Assembly: GCF_019492185.1 (NCBI RefSeq)
Contig: NZ_JAICCF010000001.1
Coordinates: 2,170,001-2,234,000, forward strand
From: Chitinophaga rhizophila
GTDB lineage: Bacteria; Bacteroidota; Bacteroidia; Chitinophagales; Chitinophagaceae
DNA: 64,000 bases
Direction: 5' to 3'
Under the pieces are notes generated by a model. The model did not search any database. It had not been told where the DNA came from and worked only from the letters and a program-made list of their open reading frames with translations. Numbering within the stretch: position 1 is the stretch's first letter; each line of letters starts with the position of its first letter. Positions 8,767 to 18,432 of this stretch are shown piece by piece. Position numbers and translations under genes: made by a program.

Positions 8767-9323
8767 GCGCCCTGATCTTTCCGGTTCAATAATAACTATG
8801 GAGCAGGATATCATAGCCCCCGCCCCCGTTGTTCCGGGGTATTAGGGCAAGACTAAAGAGAGTAGAAAAAGCGGTATATATTCAATAGTAGTGAAGCAGC
8901 TATTCAGCTCGTAATAAACTGAAATACAATTATTTATAATAATCTCCACCTCATATACAATTAAAGCATAGTATACACCTGACATCATTGATCTCTTATG
9001 GGTATATAAGTGTCAACATAACTTTGAAAGTGGATAACCGGGAATGGGGAGTTGTATAAAAAAAAGAAGGTCGCCAAGAATGACAACCCTATCTAACCAT
9101 ATCCTAATAAAAACCAAGTTCTTTACACAGTACGCATCAAAGCATACAATGCTTAATATCTTGAATGAGATTTATCAACATTAAATTAAATAGGGAAAGG
9201 GGCACCTTTTTTATGAGATAGGACAGTAGAAATATCGTTACTATTATTATTTCTTTCTTTGTTGATACAAATATATGACCGCTTCTGATATTCTTTTGTA
9301 GTAGTATTACTACACTTAAACAA
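8767..9323. other. intergenic region without recognised content
   Basis: About 550 bp, AT-rich, with no frame that looks like protein on either strand and no tRNA. Only short weak hairpins (for example CCCCG/CGGGG near 8830) are visible. Confidence 0.6.
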
Positions 9324-9361
9324 GAATAGGATGGTCCCGCTGTAAACGAGCCACCCTATTC
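9324..9361 (-). terminator. Rho-independent terminator of the glutaminase-like gene
   Basis: Read on the minus strand, an 11-bp stem GAATAGGGTGG / CCATCCTATTC with one G-U pair, a 16-base loop and a T-rich tail (TTGTTT). It lies 25 bp after the stop codon at 9386. Confidence 0.7.
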
Positions 9362-9385
9362 ACTTTCAGCCGCATGGCTTTGCAA

Positions 9386-11839
9386 TTATTTTTTTATTGT
9401 ATTGCTTAACAGGGGCATAAAATATCCTCCTACTACACTTCTTGCCTGAAAACCGACCATTTTTCCATCCGCCGTTTCATGCCAGTCACTAATAGGTACA
9501 CGGGAAGAAGTCTCCTGTGCATATTTATATAGCGGATCAATGAAAGCTGAGAAATCTGCAGCATTATCAGTCAGTGTAGCTGTCCAGATAATCCAGTCAG
9601 ATTTAGTGTAATTCTTACGGCTATCCAACGGCAAGCCGTAGGTTAACTGACGGGTCAGATAGTACTTGATCTCTTTCTGGTACACTGATTCAGGAAACAG
9701 ATCCAGGTTCAGCACCTTATCCCAAACGAGGTTATACTTCTGACTCCAGGTTCCTTTATTTTCAAATGCAAGGGTATAGTGGTCGCCATCATCTGCCAGT
9801 TGCATCCACTTAGGCACCATCTCTTTTGCAGCGTTCCTGTACTTTTCTGCTGTTGCTTTTTCTCCCAGCATATCCGCCAGCAGCGCATAACTACCAAGTC
9901 CGACAATAGCTTTCACTGATAGGTTGGCATTCCTCGCAAGGTGACCTGCGAAGTCGTCTGTACACAACTGATTAGCGGGGTCAAAACCTTCTTTTAACAG
10001 ATATTCTGCCCATGTGGTAAGCGTCTTCCAGTGTTGCTTTGCATAATTCGCATTACCTTCTGCCTTTGCAATTGCAGCTGTCAGAATAATCATATTGCCA
10101 GATTCTTCTACAGGCATGCCTTCTCCATAGGTCTGACCATTCGCCAGCGGATAAGTTCCCAGGTCATGTGCCGCATATGGTTCTTTGTATTTTCCGCTCT
10201 CACTGAAATAGAAAATTCCTGTCAGCATTCCTTTCATCAGCTCCGGATTATAAATCAAATACAGCGGTGCGGAAGGATATGTCACATCTACTGTGTTGAT
10301 ACAGCCATTGCTGAAATTTTCCTTTGAAAGAAACAGTGTTTCTCCCTGCGGACTCTTTACCAGCTTGTGTGCGGAGATACTCTGACGATAACCCAGTACA
10401 CATAATTTAGCATACTTATCACCGCCTCGTTTCTTTGCATCCTCATACAGCTCTTTATCAAACGCATTACAACGACCGATAATGGTAGCATATTCATCCT
10501 GCGCTTTCTTTAATTCTTTTTCAATAGTATAACTATCGTCTTTCTTCCACCAAGGTCTCAGGTTAGTGCCGAAATATTGTATTGAATAAATGTCATCATA
10601 ACCTACCAGGAACAATTGTTCTTTTTCAGTACCATCGACTTTACCCAATGATACAGTGGTGTTCAGCACCAGTTGCGTGCCCTTATCTACCTTTTCAATT
10701 TTATCTTTACCGGCAAATGCACCTGCTGCAATACCTTCTTTAGTAGTATACTGCTTTACATTGGAAGACTGTGGAACTGCTACATATAGATATCCCCAAT
10801 CAATGCGCAGGTCATCTCCTTTTTTTGCCAATACCTGTTGTGCAACAGAACCGGTTTTCAAAATAGATAAGCCTTCACTATTGTACTGTTGTGCAATAAC
10901 TTCCTGTGCAGACGTATTAACCGCCAGATCTGAAGAAGCGCCGAAATACACTTCTACATTGTGTTTAGCACCGTCATTGGCCTTTACTTTATAAGACACA
11001 TATGAGACAGGGCGTGCCATCAGATCCAGATCTTTCATCAACAGCGGAGAAGTGAAGGTGAGCTTCACATCTACTTTCCCACAGGTGAAATTATAAGCAG
11101 TTTGTGTTGCACTCAGTTCAACATCTTTCTGTGTTGCAAGCTGCACCTTATCTGCCCACTTGTCTTTCACTTCCGTAACTATACCTCCGTCCAGATAAGC
11201 GCCTCCCTTAGTATTGGTACAATGCATGGCCAGTACATTGTTGCCTTTACGCAGTTTCTTCTTCGCTTCTTCCTTGATAGGGAAATATGACATATGATTT
11301 AACCATCCCACGTAATTGTAGATCAGTTCTCCATTCAGGTAAACCTCTACATTATCATCGTGATTGATTTTCAGCAGCAGATTATCCACATTGATATCAT
11401 CTACTGTGAATGTTCTGCGTACCCATACGTCATCAGAAAACCACGGAGTACCTTGAGTCTTCTGTTCTTTTTCAAACGGCGCATTCCCAGTCTTCCAGTC
11501 TGCGTCATTAAATGCTGGATCTTCCCATCCATTGGCAGGCTTTGACTCTGTGTAACGTACGCTATACGGCGCGGCATCGGCAGTGGCAGCGAGGGACTTA
11601 TACAGATGTCCGGGAGCGCCAAGTACACGATAAATAACGCCATCGACTTTAACAAAGCCTGTCAGCGACTGTTCTGTGCCTGTCCAGTGGCGGGTTGTAG
11701 ACGCATTCAGCTGATCGGTCGTTGACCATACACTGAAGTACGGATCATGTGTAATCAGCGGATAAGCGGGAGCCTGCTGTTGCTGCGCATACAACTGCTG
11801 TGACAGCAATATGGCTGCAATACCAAAAATTCTCTTCAT
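9386..11839 (-). CDS. secreted glutaminase A-like protein (DUF4964/DUF5127/DUF4965/DUF1793 architecture)
   Basis: Large exported protein of the fungal glutaminase-GtaA-like family that is common in Bacteroidota glycan loci. I start it at the ATG at 11839, where MKRIFGIAAILLSQQLYAQ is a clear signal peptide; the frame runs 29 codons further upstream but that stretch is not signal-like. The 817 residues have the N-terminal DUF4964-like motif PLITHDPYFSVWSTTD, an inserted beta-sandwich (VDNLLLKINHDDNVEVYLNG), a DUF5127 beta-sandwich, then a C-terminal six-hairpin alpha-toroid with SISAHKLVKSPQGETLFLSK, DVTYPSAPLYL, TDDFAGHLARNANLS and the run TKSDWIIWTATL. The fold is that of clan GH-L-like glycosidases, so either glutamine amide or glycoside hydrolysis is possible. 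The gene stands alone with its own terminator. Confidence 0.88.
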   Translation of the reverse strand: MKRIFGIAAILLSQQLYAQQQQAPAYPLITHDPYFSVWSTTDQLNASTTRHWTGTEQSLTGFVKVDGVIYRVLGAPGHLYKSLAATADAAPYSVRYTESKPANGWEDPAFNDADWKTGNAPFEKEQKTQGTPWFSDDVWVRRTFTVDDINVDNLLLKINHDDNVEVYLNGELIYNYVGWLNHMSYFPIKEEAKKKLRKGNNVLAMHCTNTKGGAYLDGGIVTEVKDKWADKVQLATQKDVELSATQTAYNFTCGKVDVKLTFTSPLLMKDLDLMARPVSYVSYKVKANDGAKHNVEVYFGASSDLAVNTSAQEVIAQQYNSEGLSILKTGSVAQQVLAKKGDDLRIDWGYLYVAVPQSSNVKQYTTKEGIAAGAFAGKDKIEKVDKGTQLVLNTTVSLGKVDGTEKEQLFLVGYDDIYSIQYFGTNLRPWWKKDDSYTIEKELKKAQDEYATIIGRCNAFDKELYEDAKKRGGDKYAKLCVLGYRQSISAHKLVKSPQGETLFLSKENFSNGCINTVDVTYPSAPLYLIYNPELMKGMLTGIFYFSESGKYKEPYAAHDLGTYPLANGQTYGEGMPVEESGNMIILTAAIAKAEGNANYAKQHWKTLTTWAEYLLKEGFDPANQLCTDDFAGHLARNANLSVKAIVGLGSYALLADMLGEKATAEKYRNAAKEMVPKWMQLADDGDHYTLAFENKGTWSQKYNLVWDKVLNLDLFPESVYQKEIKYYLTRQLTYGLPLDSRKNYTKSDWIIWTATLTDNAADFSAFIDPLYKYAQETSSRVPISDWHETADGKMVGFQARSVVGGYFMPLLSNTIKK

Positions 11840-12053
11840 GATTTTGTGGAGCTTTATATGATAATAATAGAATACGTGGAAATGCGTCGCTCCATCCGCA
11901 ATAGCTGCAGAATTGTTGAGACTCATGGACCTGTTTTATAAATGATACGTGGATTAATACAACAACACAGTGAACATCCTCACTGCTGAAAAATAGAAAT
12001 TATTTCTTTTGAAACGTAGTATTTACGCTTATTTTTTATGAAGTGTATAGAAA

Positions 12054-13211
12054 TCAGACAGTAGCACGGGCGGCAGGCACGGATACGGGACTCTTCTTCA
12101 CCTTTTTATGTCTGCGGCCCCACCAGATATAAATACCAGTCACCGGCAGACTGGCGCAGATCAGACTTGCCATAAAAACGATGATCTTACCCGGCAATCC
12201 GATGATAGCGCCGACATGGATATCGTAGTTCATCTGTCTTAACTTGTTGCCGAAGCTGGCTTTGGCGTATTCTCCTGTATATGGACCTTCAGCAGGCAAT
12301 ATTGCCAATGTATTCCGGTCGAAATAGTAGTTATCCATTTTATAATAAGTACCGGGACGGTAGTTGACAGATGCTGCAATAGCGTCAGACTTACCGGATA
12401 CATACCCAATATTGATAGCGGCACCCTGCGGAGCTTTATTATATAACTTTTCCCACACCTGGTCTTCGGGTGCTGTGTACCTGGCCAGCTTTGTTGTGTC
12501 AGATAATGGTGGCGCGTATGGAGGTAATTCCTTACCACCGGAGGTTGTGTAGTACAATGACTTACTGAACCATTCAAAGCCCCAAACCAGGCCAGTGGTT
12601 GCCAGTAATAGCCCTATTGCCAGTATATAAAATCCCAGCACGTTATGCAGATCATAATTCTTCCTTCTCCATTTAGCATCCCACTTAATAGTAAAGCGCT
12701 GACGAGCGGCGGCTTTATTCTTTGGCCACCACAGAACGAGTCCGGAGATCAGCATAACCACAAAGATCAGGGTGACAGATGCCGTTACAGGCTGGCCGAT
12801 CTTTGGCGGCAGCCACAGGTAATAATGCCCATGTAGGATAAAGTGGAAAAAGTCGCTTTCTTCGCTCCATACATTAATGACTTTACCGGTATAGGGATCC
12901 ATAAAAACCTGGTAGTAGTAATCAGGCTCAGCACCGTAGAACATTACGGAGACGCTCTTATCAGCACCTGGATAATTGATACCATTGGGTTGTTTGTCGG
13001 TGACTTCTTTCATGGCAATTGCCTTTAGTACCGACGGAGGCAGGGGCTTCTCTCCCTGGCGGGAAGGAGTATGCAGATAAGGTTTAGTGATACTTTCTAT
13101 TTCCTGCTGGAACGCAAGGATACAGCCGGTAACAGCAATGATGAACACGCCAAGGCCGGAAATAAAGCCAAGCCAGAGGTGGACTTTACCGATGAGTTTT
13201 TTTACAGTCAT
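12054..13211 (-). CDS. PepSY-associated transmembrane protein (iron-uptake type)
   Basis: Polytopic inner-membrane protein with PepSY regions, a family often linked to siderophore or haem uptake and to ferric reduction. Four membrane helices are visible: about residues 10-30 (HLWLGFISGLGVFIIAVTG), 130-150, 180-200 (LHNVLGFYILAIGLLLATTG) and 330-350. Conserved histidines lie at HLWLG, HFILHGHYYLW, DLHNVLG and YDIHVG, consistent with haem binding. The periplasmic loop between helices 3 and 4 holds the second PepSY-like segment. I chose the ATG at 13211 because MTVKKLIGKVHLW matches the usual short N-terminus; two in-frame upstream Met codons (13223, 13241) are possible. No siderophore receptor is next to it in this window. 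Confidence 0.88.
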   Translation of the reverse strand: MTVKKLIGKVHLWLGFISGLGVFIIAVTGCILAFQQEIESITKPYLHTPSRQGEKPLPPSVLKAIAMKEVTDKQPNGINYPGADKSVSVMFYGAEPDYYYQVFMDPYTGKVINVWSEESDFFHFILHGHYYLWLPPKIGQPVTASVTLIFVVMLISGLVLWWPKNKAAARQRFTIKWDAKWRRKNYDLHNVLGFYILAIGLLLATTGLVWGFEWFSKSLYYTTSGGKELPPYAPPLSDTTKLARYTAPEDQVWEKLYNKAPQGAAINIGYVSGKSDAIAASVNYRPGTYYKMDNYYFDRNTLAILPAEGPYTGEYAKASFGNKLRQMNYDIHVGAIIGLPGKIIVFMASLICASLPVTGIYIWWGRRHKKVKKSPVSVPAARATV

Positions 13212-13320
13212 ACGCAATTGCATTCCTTCGAAGGTTGCCAATAGGATAAAATTGCGACAAATTACAGGGAATGTATGCTCGAAAAGGGAATTTTTTCGTG
13301 ACTGGTAATATATAAAGAGA

Positions 13321-13360
13321 AACGGCCGGAAGATATCTTTTGAGATATCCGCCGACCGTT
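13321..13360 (-). terminator. terminator hairpin after the GH105 gene
   Basis: Long imperfect hairpin whose arms include AACGG/CCGTT and GATATCT/AGATATC, read on the minus strand and followed by TCTCTTTATAT. It lies 20 bp after the stop codon at 13380 and upstream of the PepSY gene, separating the two transcripts. Confidence 0.65.
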
Positions 13361-13379
13361 AATATCAAGTCAAACCAAA

Positions 13380-14519
13380 TTACTTGCTTTTATAAATCTC
13401 TGAACCCGCCAGCAGAAAGCAACCCAGGCCAAAATCTTCAAAGTCAGGGATCTTGTCATAACTGACTGGCTGACCATCAGAAGGTTGTTTACCCGTACTC
13501 TGTACATATCCCAGCATACCATTTTCATGAACGCATTCTTTTGCCAGGGCATTCCAGGCTTTGGTAATAGCAGGCTGATACGTTTTCTTATCAAGATAGC
13601 CTTTACGTACTCCCCAGGCCATGCCATACACGAACAGAGAAGTACCTGTCAGTTCCTTACCGCCATAGTTTGAGGGGTCATGTAAGCTGGCATTCCAAAA
13701 ACCATCAGGACGCTGAATCTTCAGGATAGCGGCAGACATATCTTTGAAGTCCTGCAGGAATATTTTATAGTAGGGAGACTTTTCAGGCAGCAGATCCATG
13801 GTACGTACAAGTGCAGCCAGCACCCAGCCGTTGCCCCGGCTCCAGTAGCAATTAGCGCCGTTAGGCTCTTTATAAGGAGGAACAAAATCTTTATCGCGCC
13901 ACCAGAGAGACTCTTTCGCATTATAAAGCCCCTCTGTGCCATGCTGGAATTTACTATAGGCATACATTTCATACATCCGACGGAAATATGCTGTGTCATT
14001 ATATAGTTTGCCCAATTGCGCCATTACCGGCATTGCCATCTGGATGGCGTCAATCCAGTTCCAGTCATCTACTTTCTCGGTCTTCATCATGCTGTCGATA
14101 GAAGCCTTGATATCGTGAATGCGGTGTTCGTGTTTCTTTTTATCTATCAGATAGAGGTCAATGTAGGTTTGTCCGCATGCCTGGTTATCTGCGTTGCGGG
14201 TAGTGATACCACCGCGAAGTCCCCATTTATGTTTTTCGCCCCATTGTATAGCATAATCGTAATACTCTTTCTGCGGATCTATCTGATGCAATGCCATTAG
14301 TCCTTCATAGTACACGGCTCTGGTCCAGATATTGGATGGCCAGGTCTTATGCAGAACGATCTGTTTGCCGGCATCGGGCCACTTATTCATGAAGTAGCGG
14401 TTAGCAAGGGTAAGGGTTTTCAGAACTTCCTTTTTTGGCGGCAGAGATGATTGTGCCTGTACCGGCACATAAGTACAGATACTCAGCAAGGCCGCAGCTA
14501 CTAAAAGACGCATCTTCAT
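13380..14519 (-). CDS. glycoside hydrolase family 105/88 protein (unsaturated rhamnogalacturonyl hydrolase)
   Basis: Exported (alpha/alpha)6-barrel enzyme that removes the unsaturated galacturonosyl residue left by rhamnogalacturonan lyases. 379 residues: signal peptide 1-22 (ending VQAQ), then the GH105 barrel. Visible family blocks are WTRAVYYEGLMAL, WGLRGG (near 97), DNQACGQTYIDLY with the catalytic-type Asp next to the barrel entrance, DDWNWIDAIQMAMP with the second acidic cluster, YWSRGNGWVLAALVRTM and DGFWNASLHDPSNYGGKELTGTS (in parts). Length is normal. The gene follows the hydrolase at 14549 with 29 bp spacing, so the two are probably one transcript, and the pair points to pectin breakdown. 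Confidence 0.92.
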   Translation of the reverse strand: MKMRLLVAAALLSICTYVPVQAQSSLPPKKEVLKTLTLANRYFMNKWPDAGKQIVLHKTWPSNIWTRAVYYEGLMALHQIDPQKEYYDYAIQWGEKHKWGLRGGITTRNADNQACGQTYIDLYLIDKKKHEHRIHDIKASIDSMMKTEKVDDWNWIDAIQMAMPVMAQLGKLYNDTAYFRRMYEMYAYSKFQHGTEGLYNAKESLWWRDKDFVPPYKEPNGANCYWSRGNGWVLAALVRTMDLLPEKSPYYKIFLQDFKDMSAAILKIQRPDGFWNASLHDPSNYGGKELTGTSLFVYGMAWGVRKGYLDKKTYQPAITKAWNALAKECVHENGMLGYVQSTGKQPSDGQPVSYDKIPDFEDFGLGCFLLAGSEIYKSK

Positions 14520-14548
14520 TATGTATAGTTTTTACGTGGATGATCAGT

Positions 14549-16711
14549 TTAAGGCATGGGATTCAGTCCTTCCCACATGACCCGCCATTTACCATTGTCG
14601 GGTATTCCTGGCAATGCCTCTTTACAGCCATCATATCCTGCACACATCAGGGCGATAGCCGACAGCAGACCACCATTTCCAGGCAGATACATGCGCAAAC
14701 GGCCATCCTGGTAATTGTGGCCATTCGTCAGCCAGGTATTGGTCTGTACCGGCATGAAGAGTGCATCCATTGCTTTATCAGGTAATCCCAGGCGGGTAGC
14801 AGTCATGGCAGTAAGCGGAAAATCCCAGCCCCAGGTTTCCTGCCAATTCCAGGACGTCCATATCTTATTAAAGGTCCGATGCATGACAGCCGTGTCTACA
14901 TAGGGACGAGCGGGCAGCATACCCAGCGCGCCAAATACAGCCGGATGATCTGTCATATATGGAGGATGGGTGTAAGAATCAGGGGCGCTCTCAGCTGCCA
15001 GATAAAGGCCTTGCTGCTGAGGAAGCGGTGAAAGGCTGTCGAGCACATTATCCCAGCGTTGATTACGGGGCAATCCCAGGCGGGTACGCCATTCCTGCGC
15101 AACAGATAAGCCCCAGCGCCAGTAGGCCAGCTCGAAAGTAGCATTGAAGGTACTCTCGGGTTTAAAGCGTTCCTGTGCCGGTATCATGCCGGGTCCCAGG
15201 GTATAGCGCTGCCGGGCACTGTCAAATGCGGGGTAGGAAGCCATAAAATCTGCCGTTGCAAATACAAGGTCTTTATATTTATTAAGAGTGCCCTTATCGT
15301 GATAGTGCCGATAGAGCAATTCAGACATATATATAAAATGTGGTTGCTGCCATAAAAGGAATGCGCCTACAGAAGACGGGCTTTCATTGCCGGCGGGGTC
15401 TGTCATTTTCTGCCAGCGGATGCCCTCATAGCCTTGACGTTTAGCAATTGCTGCTGCTTTACCGGCAACAGTTGTATACCAGTTCAGTCCTTTCTCCAGC
15501 ATATCGGGGCGCCCCCAGAGAGCAAAATGGACGGCATGCCACCAGTGCATTTCCAGGTGTGGTTTGCCAAACCAGCTGTTATAGGTAAGGCCGGTTTCCT
15601 GTGGAGGTACTGTTCCAGCACATTGTACTGCCATCAGGTATTGGGAAAGGATAATTCTTCTTTCAAGTTCGTTAGCCCGGGGGTCCGTGCTACCTGAGCA
15701 ATCGACTGCGCCTCCGCTTTGCCAGAAATGCTGCCAGTGATCTTCACTAAGCATGCGCACAGTGCCGAAGTTAGGCACATTGCGATAGGCAGGCAGCTGC
15801 TCACTGAAACGGAAGCTGCATTCAAGAACACCGCCGGCAGCGGCAGGCGTAACGAGGTGATCGTGACGTTGCTGTTGTGTTACGGTGAGCGCTTCAGTAC
15901 CTGATACCTTTAAGTAATAGCGGTATTTATCAAGCGTATGTTCCATCGTGAAGGAACGCTGATCATAGTCGATAATGCGGGAAGTATGCCTGTCGGGAAA
16001 CTCCCTGTTCACACCCGCATCAGTGAATGCGCCGGTGGGATACGGGAAGCGGACCCGCAGTTTGATACGACCTTCTTTCAGCAGGGCAGATGATATCTTT
16101 ACACCGATGACGTCAACCTCGGGATGAACAGCAGTCTGTACTTCTACGGGAACCCCTTCTACGGTGAAGCGGCTTTTAACGACGCCATTCCAGAGATCCA
16201 ATTGCTGGTTCACATCTTTTATATCCGCGAGGGTACAGGCCGTACCATTTTTCAAGGTAATATACAAGCCGATATTGCCCAATTGCAGGCGGTGTACATT
16301 CTGGCGGAACCAATCGGAGGCTCGTTTATGCCTATCAGGCGTATTCCATTGCACCGCATAGGTAACATCTCTGTTGTTGAGGTGATATGTTTTCAGACTT
16401 TCTTCAAAGCGATAACCAGCGGTATCAGTAAAGCTATGCCATCCCCATTCAGACTGTGTACCCAGGGGGATGCCCTGTGCATATGCCTCCGGATAGGATT
16501 GCATACCAGTAATATCTACGGTATAGGCAAAGGCACCATTGCCCAGCGTCAATGCCGAGAGAGAATCAAATTTGTTGTTAGTTACAGTATGTCGCTGTAC
16601 TAATGCCATACGGTCTATACGCTCCTGGCTCCTGGAAGAGGAGGTGATCAGCAGCAGAGAGACATAAAAAGAAAGCGCGATTAGCCGGGCGGATATGCTA
16701 TTACTCATCAT
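14549..16711 (-). CDS. exported six-hairpin-type glycoside hydrolase-like protein, family not assigned
   Basis: Probably a clan GH-L-like carbohydrate enzyme (resembling GH65/GH95 organisation) but I cannot name the family. I place the start at the ATG at 16711 (or the next codon): MMSNSISARLIALSFYVSLLL is a signal peptide, and the preceding 35 codons are not. About 720 residues: an N-terminal beta-sandwich-like half (to about 290; ALTLGNGAFAYTVDITGMQ) and a C-terminal alpha-toroid (GLTYNSWFGKPHLEMHWWHA, ESPSSVGAFLLWQQPHFIYM, TFNATFELAYWRWGLSVA, WNWQETWGWDFPLTAMTATR). The Glu in PHLEMHWWH and Glu/Asp in WQETWGWD are candidate acids. It leads the GH105 gene, and a LacI-type palindrome lies just upstream, so a role in an inducible pectic-glycan pathway is inferred. 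Confidence 0.7.
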   Translation of the reverse strand: MMSNSISARLIALSFYVSLLLITSSSRSQERIDRMALVQRHTVTNNKFDSLSALTLGNGAFAYTVDITGMQSYPEAYAQGIPLGTQSEWGWHSFTDTAGYRFEESLKTYHLNNRDVTYAVQWNTPDRHKRASDWFRQNVHRLQLGNIGLYITLKNGTACTLADIKDVNQQLDLWNGVVKSRFTVEGVPVEVQTAVHPEVDVIGVKISSALLKEGRIKLRVRFPYPTGAFTDAGVNREFPDRHTSRIIDYDQRSFTMEHTLDKYRYYLKVSGTEALTVTQQQRHDHLVTPAAAGGVLECSFRFSEQLPAYRNVPNFGTVRMLSEDHWQHFWQSGGAVDCSGSTDPRANELERRIILSQYLMAVQCAGTVPPQETGLTYNSWFGKPHLEMHWWHAVHFALWGRPDMLEKGLNWYTTVAGKAAAIAKRQGYEGIRWQKMTDPAGNESPSSVGAFLLWQQPHFIYMSELLYRHYHDKGTLNKYKDLVFATADFMASYPAFDSARQRYTLGPGMIPAQERFKPESTFNATFELAYWRWGLSVAQEWRTRLGLPRNQRWDNVLDSLSPLPQQQGLYLAAESAPDSYTHPPYMTDHPAVFGALGMLPARPYVDTAVMHRTFNKIWTSWNWQETWGWDFPLTAMTATRLGLPDKAMDALFMPVQTNTWLTNGHNYQDGRLRMYLPGNGGLLSAIALMCAGYDGCKEALPGIPDNGKWRVMWEGLNPMP

Positions 16712-16737
16712 CGTGGAAACACATTTCGATAAATGTA

Positions 16738-16751
16738 TGTAAACGTTTGCG
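16738..16751. promoter_or_regulatory. LacI-family-like operator candidate
   Basis: TGTAAACGTTTGCG is close to the LacI-family consensus TGNAANCGNTTNCA, with the central CG and both inner half-sites intact (AAACGTTT). It lies 27 bp upstream of the chosen start of the minus-strand hydrolase gene. No LacI regulator is encoded in this window, so this is only a candidate. Confidence 0.4.
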
Positions 16752-16844
16752 CAAAAACGGATTATTAATTTCCAATATCTAGGCTTACAAAGTATCCCAT
16801 GGTGTCCTACTAACAACTGGAGCGGATTTTATAATTTAGTCCGT

Positions 16845-17909
16845 ATGAAAACAATTTCCTTTCTACTATCCGCCACCTGGATGCTTGTAGTATGCAGCAG
16901 TCTGAGGGCAGGCACCAGCACTATATGTGCACATGAAGACAGTATCCGCCAGGAAAAATATGTACTGGTTATCCATGGCGGGGCCGGTACTATTCTGAAG
17001 AAGAATATGACCGCACAGAAGGAGGCTGCCTACAAAGCGGGGCTGGAAGATGCGTTAAAAGCAGGTTATAAAGTGATACAGGCAGGCAGGAGTAGCCTGG
17101 ATGCGGTTGAAGCTACGATCAGGGTACTGGAAGATAATCCCTTATTTAATGCCGGAAAAGGCGCTGTATTTACTCATGATGGACGGAATGAAATGGATGC
17201 CGCCATCATGAATGGAAAGACGCTGGAGGCCGGGTCAGTAGCAGGGGTGACAGTCGTCCGCAATCCGATCACAGCAGCAAGAGCCGTAATGGAGAAATCT
17301 GAACATGTAATGATGACAGGTAGTGGCGCAGAGCAATTTGCCAGGGAAGTGGGACTGGAGATCGTAGATCCTTCGTATTTCCGCACACAGGAGCGTTGGG
17401 AGGGGCTACAGAAAGCGCTACGTCAGGATTCGCTTAAAAGTAAGCTGGATCATAGTTATCAGCCGGCGGGGAAACTGGGCATAGAAAATATTGATAACAA
17501 GTTTGGTACGGTGGGAGCGGTCGCGCTGGACAAAGCAGGCAATCTTGCAGCCGGAACGTCTACCGGTGGAATGACTAATAAGAAGTATGGACGAGTGGGT
17601 GATGCACCTATCATCGGAGCAGGTACATATGCCAATAATAAGACCGTAGCTGTTTCGTGTACAGGTTGGGGAGAGTATTTTATCCGTTGTGTGGTTGCCT
17701 ATGATCTGTCAGCACTGATGGATTATAAGGGTTTAAGCGTAGAGGAAGCGGGAAAGGCGGTGATAGATAAAGTAGGCAAATTGGGTGGCAATGGCGGATT
17801 GATAGCGCTGGACAAAGATGGCCATGCGGCACTTCCGTTTAATACTGAAGGTATGTACAGGGGAATGGTGAGTGCCGATGGCAAAATCACCATAGAGATC
17901 TATAAATAA
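16845..17909 (+). CDS. exported isoaspartyl peptidase / L-asparaginase (Ntn hydrolase)
   Basis: Plant-type asparaginase (type III) hydrolysing isoaspartyl dipeptides and asparagine. 354 residues: signal peptide about 1-23 (ending LRAG), then the alpha-subunit with VLVIHGGAGTI, LDAVEATIRVLEDNPLFNAG and EMDAAIMNG. The autocleavage site is in NKFGTVGAVALDKAGN: cleavage before the Thr of FGTVGA frees the nucleophilic threonine of the beta-subunit. Further beta-subunit motifs are GTSTGGMTNKKYGRVGDAPI and GAGTYANN. All residues of the active site are present. It is divergent from the hydrolase operon and ends in a strong terminator. Confidence 0.95.
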   Translation: MKTISFLLSATWMLVVCSSLRAGTSTICAHEDSIRQEKYVLVIHGGAGTILKKNMTAQKEAAYKAGLEDALKAGYKVIQAGRSSLDAVEATIRVLEDNPLFNAGKGAVFTHDGRNEMDAAIMNGKTLEAGSVAGVTVVRNPITAARAVMEKSEHVMMTGSGAEQFAREVGLEIVDPSYFRTQERWEGLQKALRQDSLKSKLDHSYQPAGKLGIENIDNKFGTVGAVALDKAGNLAAGTSTGGMTNKKYGRVGDAPIIGAGTYANNKTVAVSCTGWGEYFIRCVVAYDLSALMDYKGLSVEEAGKAVIDKVGKLGGNGGLIALDKDGHAALPFNTEGMYRGMVSADGKITIEIYK

Positions 17910-17918
17910 GACTGAGGT

Positions 17919-17956
17919 CCGGGTAGCCCCAGGACGGGGCTCCCGGTATTCTTTTT
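17919..17956 (+). terminator. Rho-independent terminator of the asparaginase gene
   Basis: Stem CCGGG-AGCCCC / GGGGCT-CCCGG (11 bp with one bulged T), loop AGGAC, followed by TATTCTTTTT. It begins 10 bp after the stop codon. Confidence 0.85.
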
Positions 17957-18016
17957 CAGTTAGTATAGGGTATCAGGATATAGTCAATTAGTAACGGCTA
18001 AAGATCCATGAACAGA

Positions 18017-18349
18017 TCAGTTCAAAAAATTAAACCTGTTCTCAAACAATTTTCCAACTCCGGGGACAGGGCTTAGAATTTCTTTTGATGCAGCAACTGC
18101 ACCAAAAGTCATTAAGACCAATGGAAGAAGGCCGGCAACCGCTAATATTGAGCCTATTGACGGGATGATTGCTGAGATAATCTGAATACCAATCCACAGA
18201 ATCGCAGCGAATATAAATATGCCCAGGGCCTGGTTAAGGTGGTACTGTACAAGCCTGCTTTTCACAGGGCTATTTCTGTACCGGACATAGGTATATATCC
18301 ATCCGATCAACGTGATGTAGGCAATAATAGCCAACGTTTGGTTTTTCAT
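18017..18349 (-). CDS. DUF4870-like small membrane protein
   Basis: 110-residue integral membrane protein with three hydrophobic helices (about 6-24, 42-64, 68-90). The pattern IAYITLIGWIYTYVRYRN followed by VQYHLNQALGIFIFA matches the DUF4870/Tic20-like layout, in which a conserved H-x-x-Q-A motif opens the second helix. Function of this family in bacteria is not established. The next minus-strand gene upstream also encodes a small membrane protein. Confidence 0.75.
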   Translation of the reverse strand: MKNQTLAIIAYITLIGWIYTYVRYRNSPVKSRLVQYHLNQALGIFIFAAILWIGIQIISAIIPSIGSILAVAGLLPLVLMTFGAVAASKEILSPVPGVGKLFENRFNFLN

Positions 18350-18432
18350 AAAAGATATGGTTTAAATTTTGGGCGGATAGGGACGAGTATTGCTACTACA
18401 GCCTTTCCGTTTGCCATCAATATCAGGGTGGG

